The translations under genes were made by a program, and so were the position numbers. A stretch of 64,000 bases of DNA from Microvirga aerophila. Its GTDB lineage: Bacteria; Pseudomonadota; Alphaproteobacteria; Rhizobiales; Beijerinckiaceae. The notes beneath the pieces were generated by a model that was not told where the DNA came from, did no database searches, and saw only the letters and a list, made by a program, of their open reading frames with translations. Below are positions 53,322 through 62,946 of the stretch, piece after piece. The stretch is taken from positions 1 through 64,000 of the forward strand of contig NZ_QOIO01000032.1 of NCBI RefSeq assembly GCF_003332305.1, read 5' to 3'. Every line of letters starts with the position of its first letter. Position 1 is the stretch's first letter.

Positions 53322-55172
53322 TTAGGCCGCATCCTCGACGATTTCATCAAGTGACAGTCCTTCGGCCTGCAGACGCCACATTCGATCGAAGAGGCCGCGC
53401 TGCTGGCGAAGGTCCATGGCGGTTCCGTCCTCGACAATGCGGCCGCCCATCATCACGATAATCCGGTCGAATGCCGTCAGGGTGGACAGGCGGTGTGCAA
53501 CGGCGATCACCGTCCGGTCCCGCATGAGACGTACGAGGGCTTTCTGCACCTCCATCTCCGATTCAGTATCGAGGGCCGACGTTGCTTCGTCGAGGATGAT
53601 GATCGGCGCATCCTTCAGGAAGGCGCGCGCAATGCCAATCCGCTGCCGCTGACCGCCAGAAAGCTTCATGCCCCGCTCGCCGACCACCGTCGCATAGCCG
53701 TCTGGAAGCGAGCAGACAAAACCGTCGCAATAAGCCGCACGGGCTGCCGCGAAAACTTCCTCGTCTGTGGCATCGGGACGTCCGAACCGGATATTCTCCA
53801 TGACCGTGCGGTGGAAAAGCGATATCTCCTGCGGAACAACCGAGAGCGCAGTGCGCAGGCTGTCCTGACTGACCGATCGTATCGACTGCCCGTCTATGAC
53901 GATTTCGCCTTTCTGCACGTCGTAGAGTCGTTGCAGGATGTGGATCAATGTCGACTTGCCGGCTCCGGATGGTCCGACAATGCCAACTTTCTGCCCCGCC
54001 GGAATTCGCAGGTCGATGTCGTGCACGGCGTCGCGTCCGCCTCCATAGGCAAAGCTGACGTCCCGGAACTCGATCGTGCCGCCCCTTGACTTCAGATCGG
54101 GTGCGTTCGGGCTGTCGCACACGGATTGTGGCTGACCAATCACCCGCAGCGTTTCATCAATGTAGCCGAACTGCTGAACCATATCGACAAGCGACAAGGC
54201 CATGTCACGGGACCCATGTAGGATCCGGAACGTCAAAGCGCTCACCACAACCACGTCGCCAGGGGTAATCTGGCCAGTGCTCCACAGGTGCACGCACCAG
54301 GACAGCATGGCGCCTGCCATTACCCAAAGCGAAATGTCATGGATTACGCGCGCCTTTTCCGTATACATCCAGCTCGCTCGCTGAGCCGTGGCTTCCACCT
54401 GGAAATCGTGGGCCAGCCGCTCCCGCTCCCGCCGGCGCGCCGAAAAGGCTTTGACGGCCCACATGTTGGAGATCACGTCGATCAATTCGCCGCTGACATG
54501 ATTGGAGCGGCCCGCATAGGTTCGGTGATAGTGGTGTCCCCTCTCGCCGAACAGGATCAGCCCGCCTGTCACGATCACGACGAATACGGCGAGCGTCGTC
54601 ATCATGCGCCAGTCGACAAGCGAGAAGACAATGAGGGCGCCGATGAAGTCGACGAAGGGCGGTAGCACCCGCCACACTACAGTGTTGGTCAGTGCGCCGA
54701 AATTTCCAGCCGTCGAGGTGATGCGCTGACCGAGAGAGCCGGCCAGATTCTCGGCAAAATAGCGCATCGGTTGACCATTGAGATAGTCAAAGAGATCGAG
54801 CCTCATCGCGACGCCGACGCCGAGCGTGGTGCGGCACCCCAGCCAACCGCTCAATCGCCACAGGACGCTCTCCACGGCTATCAGGCTGATGAACAGGGAG
54901 AGCGCCGTCCAAGCGGCGCTGTTGCCGTCTCGCGGGCCAGCCATCGCATCGACGAGGAGCTTCATCACGTACTGAACGGCAACCGCACAACTTGCGGCGG
55001 CGATCACCATGATGATGAGCGCTGCGAACTGTAGAGGCCGGGTCCGAATATAGTGGAGAATGAAGGCCTTGGGACCGCGCAGGAAAGGCGGTGGTGGATT
55101 GTCGCCGGTAGGTCCTGCGGCAAATCGGGAGTGGCGGCGCGCCAGTATCGGAAAGCTCAGATCGGTCCACAT
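53322..55172 (-). CDS. ABC exporter half-transporter (membrane + ATPase domains)
   Basis: A 616-residue type IV ABC half-transporter. Six helices lie within about residues 40-330 (FILHYIRTRPLQFAALIIMV onward); the ATPase has Walker A GPSGAGKST near 425, signature LSGGQRQRIGIARAF, Walker B IIILDEATSALD and the H-loop AHRLST. It exports a lipid, glycan or peptide as a homodimer. I use the ATG at 55172, 7 bases after the upstream gene stop; the ATG at 55229 would overlap that gene. Its partner is a GH1-like glycosidase gene, which points to a saccharide or glycolipid. Confidence 0.9.
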   Translation of the reverse strand: MWTDLSFPILARRHSRFAAGPTGDNPPPPFLRGPKAFILHYIRTRPLQFAALIIMVIAAASCAVAVQYVMKLLVDAMAGPRDGNSAAWTALSLFISLIAVESVLWRLSGWLGCRTTLGVGVAMRLDLFDYLNGQPMRYFAENLAGSLGQRITSTAGNFGALTNTVVWRVLPPFVDFIGALIVFSLVDWRMMTTLAVFVVIVTGGLILFGERGHHYHRTYAGRSNHVSGELIDVISNMWAVKAFSARRRERERLAHDFQVEATAQRASWMYTEKARVIHDISLWVMAGAMLSWCVHLWSTGQITPGDVVVVSALTFRILHGSRDMALSLVDMVQQFGYIDETLRVIGQPQSVCDSPNAPDLKSRGGTIEFRDVSFAYGGGRDAVHDIDLRIPAGQKVGIVGPSGAGKSTLIHILQRLYDVQKGEIVIDGQSIRSVSQDSLRTALSVVPQEISLFHRTVMENIRFGRPDATDEEVFAAARAAYCDGFVCSLPDGYATVVGERGMKLSGGQRQRIGIARAFLKDAPIIILDEATSALDTESEMEVQKALVRLMRDRTVIAVAHRLSTLTAFDRIIVMMGGRIVEDGTAMDLRQQRGLFDRMWRLQAEGLSLDEIVEDAA

Positions 55173-55179
55173 GACAGAA

Positions 55180-56352
55180 TTACTCTGCTGCGGCGAGCGT
55201 ACCCGCCTGGGTGTTCGCGACGGTGTCAAGTTCGCGGAAAAGCTCCTGCTGACGGCTCAACTCACGGGCCAACGGAGCGCAGACGGATCTCCGTCCATGG
55301 TCATCGACGGCGGAGAGGAGGCCGACATGGCAGATGCGCTCGTTATCCCAGCCCGGATAATCGATGATAGGATAGAGACAGACTCCCTCCATCGGAACAC
55401 CTGCCTCCATGGCCTCGCGAACTTCGGCGCAGACGTAATGAAGCCAGGATGGTCGTCCCGAGCCTTCGGCTCCGGTCTCCGCCATGAGAATGGGTCGGCC
55501 ATAGCGCCGGTGCACTTCAATCAGCATGTCATGTAAGGGGCGGTAGGCGTGATGGCCCAACGGGATCGTCGGCCCGGCGTGATACCATTGATTGTCCGGG
55601 TAGTAATTGACCCCGACGATATCGATGAATTCGGCTGCTCCGCCCAGTTCCGGCTCCAGCCGACCGGCCAGCATTTCCAATACCTCGAATTGGGAGAGGC
55701 GGTACGTCTCGGCGCCGCGGATGTGATGTTCGTCTCCCAGGCCGCCCTCGACATTGATGAGCGGTTCTGCGGTGATGAAACGTGCTCGCCGGTCCACCGC
55801 GCGGATTCCATCGATAGCCGCGATGGTCGCTCGCACGAGCTGGCGCTTCAGATCAGGTCCGCGTTGGTGGCAGCAGGGATTGAAACGGCCCACCTCGCCC
55901 CCGGCCCATGCCCAGTAGGAGATCTCGTTGATCGGGCAATAAAAGGCATCGCCCTCGGTCTCGTCACGCACGAGCTGGGCGGCGCCAGTGGCGAAGCGCG
56001 CGAACCGATCGACAAAATTCGGTGACCAAATATCAAGATCGTCGGGCCAGCCATAATGGCACAGATCCCAGGTGATTTGTGTTCCGTTGGCCCGTGCCGC
56101 CCGGAGCATGGGCAGAACACTCGACCAATTATAATGCCCTGGAACGGTCTCGATGAGATGCCAGCGAAGTCCATCGCGGGCTGACGTTATGCCGTGGTGG
56201 GAGAGAAGGCGATAATCCTCGGCTACCAAGCGCTCGTGTCCGGTTGCGGCGAGCAGATCAAGCCGCTGGCCATCAAAGCGACGATGGCTCGAACACTCGA
56301 AGCCGCCAAGGAAAAAGCTCCGGAACAGGGAGGGGGAAGAGGGCAAGATCAT
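55180..56352 (-). CDS. GH1-like glycoside hydrolase (clan GH-A)
   Basis: A 390-residue TIM-barrel glycosidase related to family 1 but shorter than the usual 450-480. The acid/base glutamate is E143 in CPINEISYW (usual TFNEP) and the nucleophile is E292 in LMAETGAEG (usual TENG). RDGLRWHLIETVPGHYNWS and WDLCHYGWPDDLD are also GH1-like. There is no signal peptide, so it acts in the cytoplasm. The ATG at 56352 follows AAGGA. It lies 7 bases upstream of the ABC exporter gene, so the two are one transcription unit. Confidence 0.85.
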   Translation of the reverse strand: MILPSSPSLFRSFFLGGFECSSHRRFDGQRLDLLAATGHERLVAEDYRLLSHHGITSARDGLRWHLIETVPGHYNWSSVLPMLRAARANGTQITWDLCHYGWPDDLDIWSPNFVDRFARFATGAAQLVRDETEGDAFYCPINEISYWAWAGGEVGRFNPCCHQRGPDLKRQLVRATIAAIDGIRAVDRRARFITAEPLINVEGGLGDEHHIRGAETYRLSQFEVLEMLAGRLEPELGGAAEFIDIVGVNYYPDNQWYHAGPTIPLGHHAYRPLHDMLIEVHRRYGRPILMAETGAEGSGRPSWLHYVCAEVREAMEAGVPMEGVCLYPIIDYPGWDNERICHVGLLSAVDDHGRRSVCAPLARELSRQQELFRELDTVANTQAGTLAAAE

Positions 56353-56830
56353 ACCAAGTTGATCCTTAGATTGCGGCGCTGTTTTGCCAGGACATGGCGG
56401 CTGCCTGACTTGGACTCGGCCCAGCACGAGGCCAAACTAAATTGTTGTGGACCTAGGGCATAAGGAGCGGCGGGAGCACCGCGCCGATCAGCCTCCAACA
56501 ATCGCGATCGAAATATGTTCCGGTAAATCAATCAATCATTGGGGCTACGCGGCAATGTCGTAATACTTGCCTTGATGCTTGACATTGGATGACTAACAAC
56601 AACGGTTTAGATAGTTTTGCCGCATCGGAATATTCCGCAGAGAGCTTGATTCTAGCCCGAAGATCCTGCCGAAGATCAAAGCTCTGTCGTCATACCGCGA
56701 AGCTTGCCCCGACAACGTCATGGAGGATTTGTCATCCTCCAATCGCCGCCATGTCATTCCATTGGATCCGGCAAATCTCAGGACCATATGGGCTCCTGCC
56801 ACGGTCACGTTTGGTGACGCTTCGAGCGAG
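56353..56830. other. 478-base AT-richer noncoding region with a hairpin
   Basis: No convincing gene. The DNA is more AT-rich than its surroundings, in keeping with the promoter of the minus-strand glycosidase/exporter pair. A perfect hairpin GGAGGAT-ttgtc-ATCCTCC at 56722-56740 lies about 90 bases past the end of the MscS remnant and could have been its terminator, although no T-run follows. Confidence 0.5.
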
Positions 56831-57709
56831 TCATGCCCCCGCCCGCGCGGGCCGGTTCTTCTCATCAACCACAACCTCGTTCATGTGACGCGAAGGGGCC
56901 GGATCGACCTCCGGGGGCCAGCCTTCCCGTTGCCGGCGGCGATCCCCGTCGGCTTCCTCCGTCTGGTCGTGCAGGAGAACGACATTGGTGGGGTAGGGCA
57001 GATCGATGCCAGCCGCGGTCAGCGCCTGCTTCACGGCCAAGATTCGCGCCCCTGGACATGAACCACATCGGATCGCTTCGAGTCGGTCCACCAGCGAACG
57101 CGGACATTGACCGTCGAGCCAGCAAGTTCCCAGGCAAAAGCCTCCGGTGGCGGGTCGCCCGCGACGCCGTCAACATTCCGGATAGCGTCGATGATGATCG
57201 CGCAGGCCCGCTCGATGTCGTCGCCGTAGCCGATGCCGACATCGTACTGGCTGCGGCGCAGCGGGAAGGCCGTGTTGACCGTCACGGCGTCGGTGTAGAC
57301 GGAGCTGTTGATGATCTGGTCGCCTTGTCGGAAGGGCTGCCGCAGGAGGATGAGAAGTCCGGCCAGCCAGTTCTGCAGGATATCCTTGAAAGCAAAACCG
57401 ATGGCGATGGAGCCGATGCCGAGGGTCGAGAGGAGATTCGCCGGGCTGATCGACGGGAAGATGATGGTGGCGACAATGAGCAGGCCGAGCCCAATGACGC
57501 CCCGGCGTGCTGCGCCCGCCAGCATAAGAGCCAAGTCCGGTCGGCTGCGCTGCTTGAACACCCGCAGCACGGCGCGGCGCACGACACCGGGCGGCGATCA
57601 TCGACAGGACGAAGACGAGGAGCGCGATGCCAAGATTGGGAAGGATTCACCAGAAGCCCTCGATGTAGCTCTCGATCCGATCAAGGGTGATTCGGGTATC
57701 AGCTTCCAA
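56831..57709 (-). pseudogene. decayed MscS-family mechanosensitive channel
   Basis: The original start is probably TTG at 57709 (AAGGAGG 5 bases upstream) with EADTRITLDRIESYIEGFW, followed by an in-frame TGA at 57649-57647. The next frame change (near 57590) leads into the pore part GIGSIAIGFAFKDILQNW and RQPFRQGDQI. There, about 35-45 residues of the MscS beta-domain are missing: GDQI runs straight into INSSVYTDAVTVNTAFPL. Another shift near 57048, at a G4 run, separates the remaining C-terminal part (ILAVKQALTAAGIDLPYPTN...), which ends at 56831. With a nonsense codon, a deletion and two shifts it cannot make a working channel. Confidence 0.85.
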
Positions 57710-57930
57710 GCGGGCCTCCTTGGATATGAACCATCGGTGCGAACGTGGCGCTTACCGGCTCGGTTCCTCATGGGTGCCCATTGCATGAGGGATCGGCTGC
57801 TGGAGCGCGTGCCTCAAAGACTGCCTGACAGTGCCATCGGAGATGCTCTAGCCGGAGCAGACCTTATTGCCAGCGCGACTTTGCCGCGGGCTGGAACTCC
57901 TCGTCCGATAGGCCGTTCACAGCCTCTCCG

Positions 57931-58821
57931 ATGAGCCACCCTTCTGACATGACAGCACCGCTTCGCTTCCTAATTGCCGAGAACGAGCCGCCTTCGGCAC
58001 GCGCCAAACGGCGTGAGAGTGTCGGACGCTCGTCCGGCGAGACCTATCTCACCGTCCTGAAAGTCTTGGCACCCACCGCGCACTGTGACCGAATCAAATC
58101 CGCCGATGTCGGCTCCGCCCTACCAAGCGGGGCCGCACTCGCTGGGTACGATGGCGTCTTCCTCACGGGCTCGCCGCTGCATCTCTACCAGGAGACAGCA
58201 GAAACCCGTCGCGAGGTTGGATTCATGCGAGCGGTCTTCGAATCGGGCACTCCGGCGTTCGGGTCTTGCGCCGGACTGCAGGTCGCGACTGTCGCAGCCG
58301 GGGGCAGCGTCCGCCGAAACGCCAATGGGCGTGAAGCAGCGTTCGCGCGGCGCATTACGCCAACGGAGGCAGGCCGCAGCCATCCGCTGCTCGATGGTCG
58401 TCCGGCCTCCTTCGACGCCCCCGCCGTACACACCGATGAGGTCGAGACTTTGCCCGCTGGAGCATCGCTGCTTGCCTCCAACCGGGTCACTGGGGTGCAG
58501 GCTGCCGATATCCGATTTGGACCGGACGGCGTGTTTTGGGGCGTACAGTATCATCCGGAACTCGGACTTGACGAGGTCGCCGCTGCCCTGCGGCGCCAAG
58601 CGGAAGACCTGATCGAGGACGGATTGGCGCGAAGCCATGCCGAAGTGGCCGCCTACGCCGAGGAGATCGAGTCGCTCCACCTGAACCCGGAGCGTCGTGA
58701 CCTAGCGTGGCGGCTCGGCCTCGACGAGCAGGTCACAAACAAAGACGAACGTCAGACGGAGCTCCGCAATTTCATCGGGCATCTTGTGAAGCCCAGGCGG
58801 TCGGAGCGGGGGCGCGCGTGA
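57931..58821 (+). CDS. class I glutamine amidotransferase-like protein
   Basis: A 296-residue GATase1-fold protein: nucleophile C113 in GSCAGLQ, catalytic H208 and E210 in GVQYHPE, as in the GMP-synthase amidotransferase group. It has an additional C-terminal stretch of about 70 residues (SHAEVAAYAEEIESLHLNPER) not present in simple GATases. No synthetase domain or partner is adjacent, so the ammonia acceptor is unknown; it may be a stand-alone hydrolase of a glutamyl compound. An ATG at 57949 is an equally possible start. Confidence 0.85.
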   Translation: MSHPSDMTAPLRFLIAENEPPSARAKRRESVGRSSGETYLTVLKVLAPTAHCDRIKSADVGSALPSGAALAGYDGVFLTGSPLHLYQETAETRREVGFMRAVFESGTPAFGSCAGLQVATVAAGGSVRRNANGREAAFARRITPTEAGRSHPLLDGRPASFDAPAVHTDEVETLPAGASLLASNRVTGVQAADIRFGPDGVFWGVQYHPELGLDEVAAALRRQAEDLIEDGLARSHAEVAAYAEEIESLHLNPERRDLAWRLGLDEQVTNKDERQTELRNFIGHLVKPRRSERGRA

Positions 58822-59034
58822 GCGGAGGGCAAGGGGGAACTACTGGCGGTTCCGCCGATCACAAGCTCCCTTGATGGACCTGTGTGGCTTCCCGGCTGCG
58901 CGGTGGGACCGCGCCCATGGCGAAGCTCAGGCTCCATGCGGTAGCGGTGACGGGAGAGCCGGACCTGTCATTTCCCCGAAGGCGCTGGACATGATGAGCA
59001 TCGCGGGACGGCATTTGCGGAACCGACTTCCACG

Positions 59035-59382
59035 GTGAACGCTTCAAAAGGGATGCGAACCAGCGACAACGGTAAAGCCATTCTCAGACGAGCTTTCAAG
59101 CACCTCGAGCGGGAGCTGCCCGAGAGAGCCGCCTGGGCTATTCGAAACCTCCGTCATCCAAGGGCCCACTGGATGCGAATTCCGGCTGGCGTGCTCCTCG
59201 TTCTCGGCGGGGTATTCTCGATCCTGCCATTTCTCGGCCTCTGGATGCTTCCGCTCGGCCTCTTGCTGATCGCCTACGACGTGCCGTTTCTTCGGCGGCC
59301 CGTTGGACGCTTCACCATTTGGGGCACCCGGAAATGGGCGACTGCCCGGCAACGACTCTTCCGGAATTCGCCGAGAAGTTAA
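59035..59382 (+). CDS. small inner-membrane protein (WMLPLGLLL family), unknown function
   Basis: A 115-residue protein with two closely spaced hydrophobic segments (MRIPAGVLLVLGGVFSILPF and LGLWMLPLGLLLIAYDVPF) followed by a basic tail. The motif of Leu/Gly-rich helices ending in DVPFLRRPV is shared by many small alphaproteobacterial membrane proteins with no known function. The GTG at 59035 or the ATG at 59053 may be the start; neither has a good ribosome site. Confidence 0.7.
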   Translation: MNASKGMRTSDNGKAILRRAFKHLERELPERAAWAIRNLRHPRAHWMRIPAGVLLVLGGVFSILPFLGLWMLPLGLLLIAYDVPFLRRPVGRFTIWGTRKWATARQRLFRNSPRS

Positions 59383-59389
59383 ATTGTCA

Positions 59390-59403
59390 CGCTCTCGAGA
59401 GCG
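59390..59403. terminator. palindrome between convergent genes
   Basis: CGCTCTCGAGAGCG is a perfect 14-bp palindrome 7 bases after the small membrane-protein stop and before the end of the convergent kinase gene. It lacks a loop and a T-run, so a terminator role is weak. Confidence 0.3.
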
Positions 59404-59449
59404 CTCGGATCATGATCGGGAGGCAGCGGAAGGCCGCCCGGCCCATGCG

Positions 59450-62400
59450 CTATACGACTAATCGTATCGGCTCCGACTCGGGCAGGTTCTCTTGGTGCTT
59501 CAGAGGGGCTTTCACCACACACACGACCCCTGTCGGCACAAAGGTGAGTTGAACCTGACCGGAGAGATCGGTCGCCAACATTCGCTCGATCAAACGAGTG
59601 CCGAATCCCTTACGGGTCGGAGGCGTCACAGGCGGGCCGCCACGCTCCTCCCAGCGCAGAACCAGCAGTGCCGGATCTTCGCCGTTTGTCGTCCAGCCGA
59701 TGGACACGCGGCCCGATGGCACAGAAAGCGCCCCGTATTTTGCCGCGTTCGTCGCAAGCTCATGGAGCGCCATGGCGAGCGCGAGAGCCACGCCCGGAGC
59801 AAGCCGCATGGGCGATCCTTCGATCACGAAGCGCTTGCCTGACTGACGGAGGTAGGGCTCCAGGACTTCTTTGATGACTTCGCCCAATTCAGCCCCATCC
59901 CAGTTCTCGCGAGTGAGCACGTCATGGGCGCGCGAGAGTGCGAACAAACGCTCCTCGAATGCTCTTAGGGCCGGGCGACTTTCCTCATTGGTGTTGCGGA
60001 AAGTGTGCGCCGCAAGCGATTGGACAGTCGCGAGCGTGTTCTTCACGCGGTGGTTCAGCTCGTCTATCAAAATTCGCTGATGCTCAGCCCAGCGCTTCCG
60101 CGCCGTGATATCAAACGCGATGCCCGTGGCTCTGATGTGGATGCTGTCAGGTCCTGACCTGGTTTCCAGATCGGCGCGCAACAGGAGCCAGTGATGAGAA
60201 CCATCGGGCCAGATAACCTCCAGTTCCTCCTCCGCATGCCGCTCACCCCGACGAAGCGCGGCGCTCGCCGCTGCCTGAAGGCGCTCCCGAGCGCCGGGGG
60301 CATACCGGGACCGGATCTGCTCCGGGGTTAGCGATGTGTCCGAAGGAAAGCCCAGAAGACGATTCAGCTCGGGGCTCGTGGTGATTGTCCCAGTGCCGCT
60401 GTCACTTTCCCAAACGGCCATTCGTCCTGCATCGAGGGCAAGGCGAAGTCGGCTCTCGCTGGCGCGGAGGGCTTCCTCGCCCAGCTTACGGTTCTGGATG
60501 TCCTGAATGATGGCCACGCGATAGATCGGGGTCCCCGAATGGTTTCGCACCAAGGACACCGTCGTCTCGACCCATACGGCTGATCCGTCTTTGCGGATGT
60601 ACCGTCTCTCGCAACGGAACGAGGGAATCTCCCCGGCGTCGAGCGCAAGAAGCAGGGGCTGGTCATCATCCGGGTGATCCGGATGGGTGAGGCTTTGAAG
60701 GGTCCGGCCGATAAGCTCGCCTTCCGTATAGCCAAGGATGTCATGGAGCGTCTGGTTCACCATGAGCCAACGGCCATCAAGGTCCATGTGACCCACGCCG
60801 GCGGCCGCCTGCTCGAAAAGAATGCGGTGACGCTCCTCGCTTTCGCGCAAGGCAATCTCCGAGACCTTAGCCTCGGAGATATCGACATTGCATCCTATGA
60901 AGCCGAGAAAGCCTCCGCTGCTGTCGAAACGCGGAACGCCCTCGCATCGGAGCCAGCGGGTGTCGCGGTTGCGGTCCTTGACCCGAACATTGAGGCTGAC
61001 AGGCTCTCTCTGCTCGAACGCCTTGAGGAAGGCCAAGGTGAAGGTCTCGACATCATCAGGGTGGACAATGTTCTTCCAGCCTTCACCCTCTACGGCGGCG
61101 GCCGGGTTGCCAAACATGGTTTCATAGTGGCGGTTGGCAAAGGTGATCCGGCCGGTTTCATCGCTCATCCAGATCAGCGCAGGAGCGCCATCCGCCAACA
61201 GGCGGAACCGCTCCTCGCTCTCGGCAAGCGCAAGCTCAGCCGATTTCCGCTGAGAGATGTCGATAACCACTCCGGCCAACGCATTTGGCTCGCCACTCTC
61301 CCCATAGACCGGCTCGCCCCGCGCCATCACCCAACGGATCTCGCCGTCGGACAGAACAATCCGGTATTCCTGCTCGTACGGGCCACCCATCTTGAAGGCG
61401 TTCTGGTGGGTGGCCCTGACCCGGGAGAGGTCCTCGGGGTGAATCCGGGCGGTTACAGCCTCATAGGTGAGCGGCTCATCGCTCCTCAAACCATAAAGTT
61501 TACTGAATGCCGGGTGGGCGAGCAGCTGGTTGGTGGTGATGTCCCACTCGTAAGGCAACGCGCCGCCAAGTTCCTGCGACCGGCGCAGGCGCTCTTCGCT
61601 GGCACGCAGCGCGACTTCGGCGCGAACTCGCTCCGTGACATCGTATCCTTCGGCGAAGATGCCCGTGACCCTGCCCGTTCGATCGAAGATGGGCTGGTAG
61701 ACGAGGTCGAGAAATCGCTCTTCGACAGGGCTGCCAGGCTGGCGCTGGAGCTTGACCGCCAGATTACGGCCAACGAACGGTTCTCCGGATCTATAGACGC
61801 CATCAACCAGCTCGAAGAACCCTTGCCCTTCAAGTTCCGGCAAGACTTGGCGCACCGGCTTGCCGACGATGTCACGATGGCCGACGAGTTGAAGGTAAGA
61901 GGCGTTGACCAGCTCGAAGACGTGATCCGGTCCCCGCAGGATCGCCACAAAGCCAGGCGCCTGCTTGAAGAGATCGTGCAAGTACTCCTTGTCCGCCTGA
62001 TGGGCAGCGCGAGCTTCGACCTCTCGAGTGGTCTCGGTGCAGGCGCAAAACACCCCACCGATGCTGCCTGACTCGTCATGTGCCGGGCTATACGAGAAGG
62101 TAAAATAGGTTTGTTCCTGAAATCCCTTGCGCTGCATCATCAGCGGCAAATCTTCATGGAAGGTTGCCTCGCCCGAAAGCGCTTTGGTCACTAAAGGCTC
62201 GACATCATCCCAGATCTCGGACCACACATCCTTGAAGCGGCGACCCATGGCGGCAGGATGCTTTGCCCCAAGAATTTCCGAGTATGAGTCGTTGTAAAGG
62301 AAACCGAGTTCCTGTCCCCATGCGATGAACATCGGAAATTTGGAATTGAGCAGGAGATTGACCACTGTTCGCAGGCTCTGCGGCCAATCCGCCGGATGAC

Positions 62401-62500
62401 CGAGTGACGATGTGGACCAGTCCATTGACCGCATGAGCGCTCCCGCTTCGCCCCCGCCTGCGAGAGGGTCACGACCCGGTGAGCCTTTATGACCATGCAT
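59450..62500 (-). CDS. multi-PAS HWE-family sensor histidine kinase
   Basis: A 1016-residue soluble kinase. It has about six PAS-type domains in a row (roughly residues 20-810; the repeated linkers ALRASEERLRRSQEL, LALAESEERFRLL and ALRESEERHRIL mark the boundaries), then an HWE kinase core with the phospho-acceptor H817 in DELNHRVKNTL, AMALHELATNAAKYGA (N-box) and LRWEERGGPPV with the W-x-E signature. The final PAS links directly to the kinase. No membrane helix and no response regulator in the window, so the input is cytosolic (redox, light or a metabolite). The ATG at 62500 follows AAGGA. HWE kinases often feed the alphaproteobacterial general stress response, which is the likely but unproven role. 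Confidence 0.92.
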   Translation of the reverse strand: MHGHKGSPGRDPLAGGGEAGALMRSMDWSTSSLGHPADWPQSLRTVVNLLLNSKFPMFIAWGQELGFLYNDSYSEILGAKHPAAMGRRFKDVWSEIWDDVEPLVTKALSGEATFHEDLPLMMQRKGFQEQTYFTFSYSPAHDESGSIGGVFCACTETTREVEARAAHQADKEYLHDLFKQAPGFVAILRGPDHVFELVNASYLQLVGHRDIVGKPVRQVLPELEGQGFFELVDGVYRSGEPFVGRNLAVKLQRQPGSPVEERFLDLVYQPIFDRTGRVTGIFAEGYDVTERVRAEVALRASEERLRRSQELGGALPYEWDITTNQLLAHPAFSKLYGLRSDEPLTYEAVTARIHPEDLSRVRATHQNAFKMGGPYEQEYRIVLSDGEIRWVMARGEPVYGESGEPNALAGVVIDISQRKSAELALAESEERFRLLADGAPALIWMSDETGRITFANRHYETMFGNPAAAVEGEGWKNIVHPDDVETFTLAFLKAFEQREPVSLNVRVKDRNRDTRWLRCEGVPRFDSSGGFLGFIGCNVDISEAKVSEIALRESEERHRILFEQAAAGVGHMDLDGRWLMVNQTLHDILGYTEGELIGRTLQSLTHPDHPDDDQPLLLALDAGEIPSFRCERRYIRKDGSAVWVETTVSLVRNHSGTPIYRVAIIQDIQNRKLGEEALRASESRLRLALDAGRMAVWESDSGTGTITTSPELNRLLGFPSDTSLTPEQIRSRYAPGARERLQAAASAALRRGERHAEEELEVIWPDGSHHWLLLRADLETRSGPDSIHIRATGIAFDITARKRWAEHQRILIDELNHRVKNTLATVQSLAAHTFRNTNEESRPALRAFEERLFALSRAHDVLTRENWDGAELGEVIKEVLEPYLRQSGKRFVIEGSPMRLAPGVALALAMALHELATNAAKYGALSVPSGRVSIGWTTNGEDPALLVLRWEERGGPPVTPPTRKGFGTRLIERMLATDLSGQVQLTFVPTGVVCVVKAPLKHQENLPESEPIRLVV

Positions 62501-62886
62501 TGCAGGGATCCTTGGCAGGATTGAACTGGTCAGGCTCCTCTCGGTGATCCTGATTGGCCATCGGGCGCGGAGCGACGCACACCGCTTTGCCGGCGCTGCC
62601 GTCGTGAGCGGAGGCAAACTTGGCGGCGATGCATGCCGTTGGGTCTGGAATAAGGAATGGCCAGAGGAATGATTTGGATAGCATTGGGAAGGTATGAGGA
62701 ATTCTGCACGTTAATTAGGTTGCGGGCATGCGCCATCAATAACCCGCGCCTTATTGTCCGCAGCTCTATCAGACTTCTATGGCGTGACCTATCGGTATCG
62801 GCCGCGTGGAGCAACGCTCCTCGGCTGAAACATGAAAGTCTGTCGACTGGGTTTGCCGACACCCCGTTGCGTAACCCACCATAGAA
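62501..62886. other. 386-base noncoding region upstream of the kinase
   Basis: Short open frames exist on both strands but none has a ribosome site with convincing codon usage. It should hold the kinase promoter (minus strand). I found no clear -35/-10 or EcfG-type pair. It is more AT-rich near 62640-62760. Confidence 0.45.
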
Positions 62887-62912
62887 TAAGCCGCCCCGTT
62901 AGGAGCGGCTTA
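62887..62912 (-). terminator. terminator of the cold-shock gene
   Basis: TAAGCCGC (62887-62894) and GCGGCTTA (62905-62912) form an 8-bp stem with a 10-base loop. On the minus strand, 34 bases after the cold-shock stop, the stem is followed by TTCTATGG, a weak T-rich tail. Confidence 0.65.
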
Positions 62913-62946
62913 GGGGTCAGTCAGACTGACGTTACGATAGGCTCAA

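Noticed and set aside
52925..53461. Plus-strand frame of about 178 codons
   Set aside because: It crosses the 69-residue gene and the end of the ABC exporter, is rich in Arg/Leu, and has no ribosome site.
62530..62862. Minus-strand frame of about 110 codons upstream of the kinase
   Set aside because: No ribosome site, low-complexity Arg-rich translation, unstable start choice; treated as promoter region.
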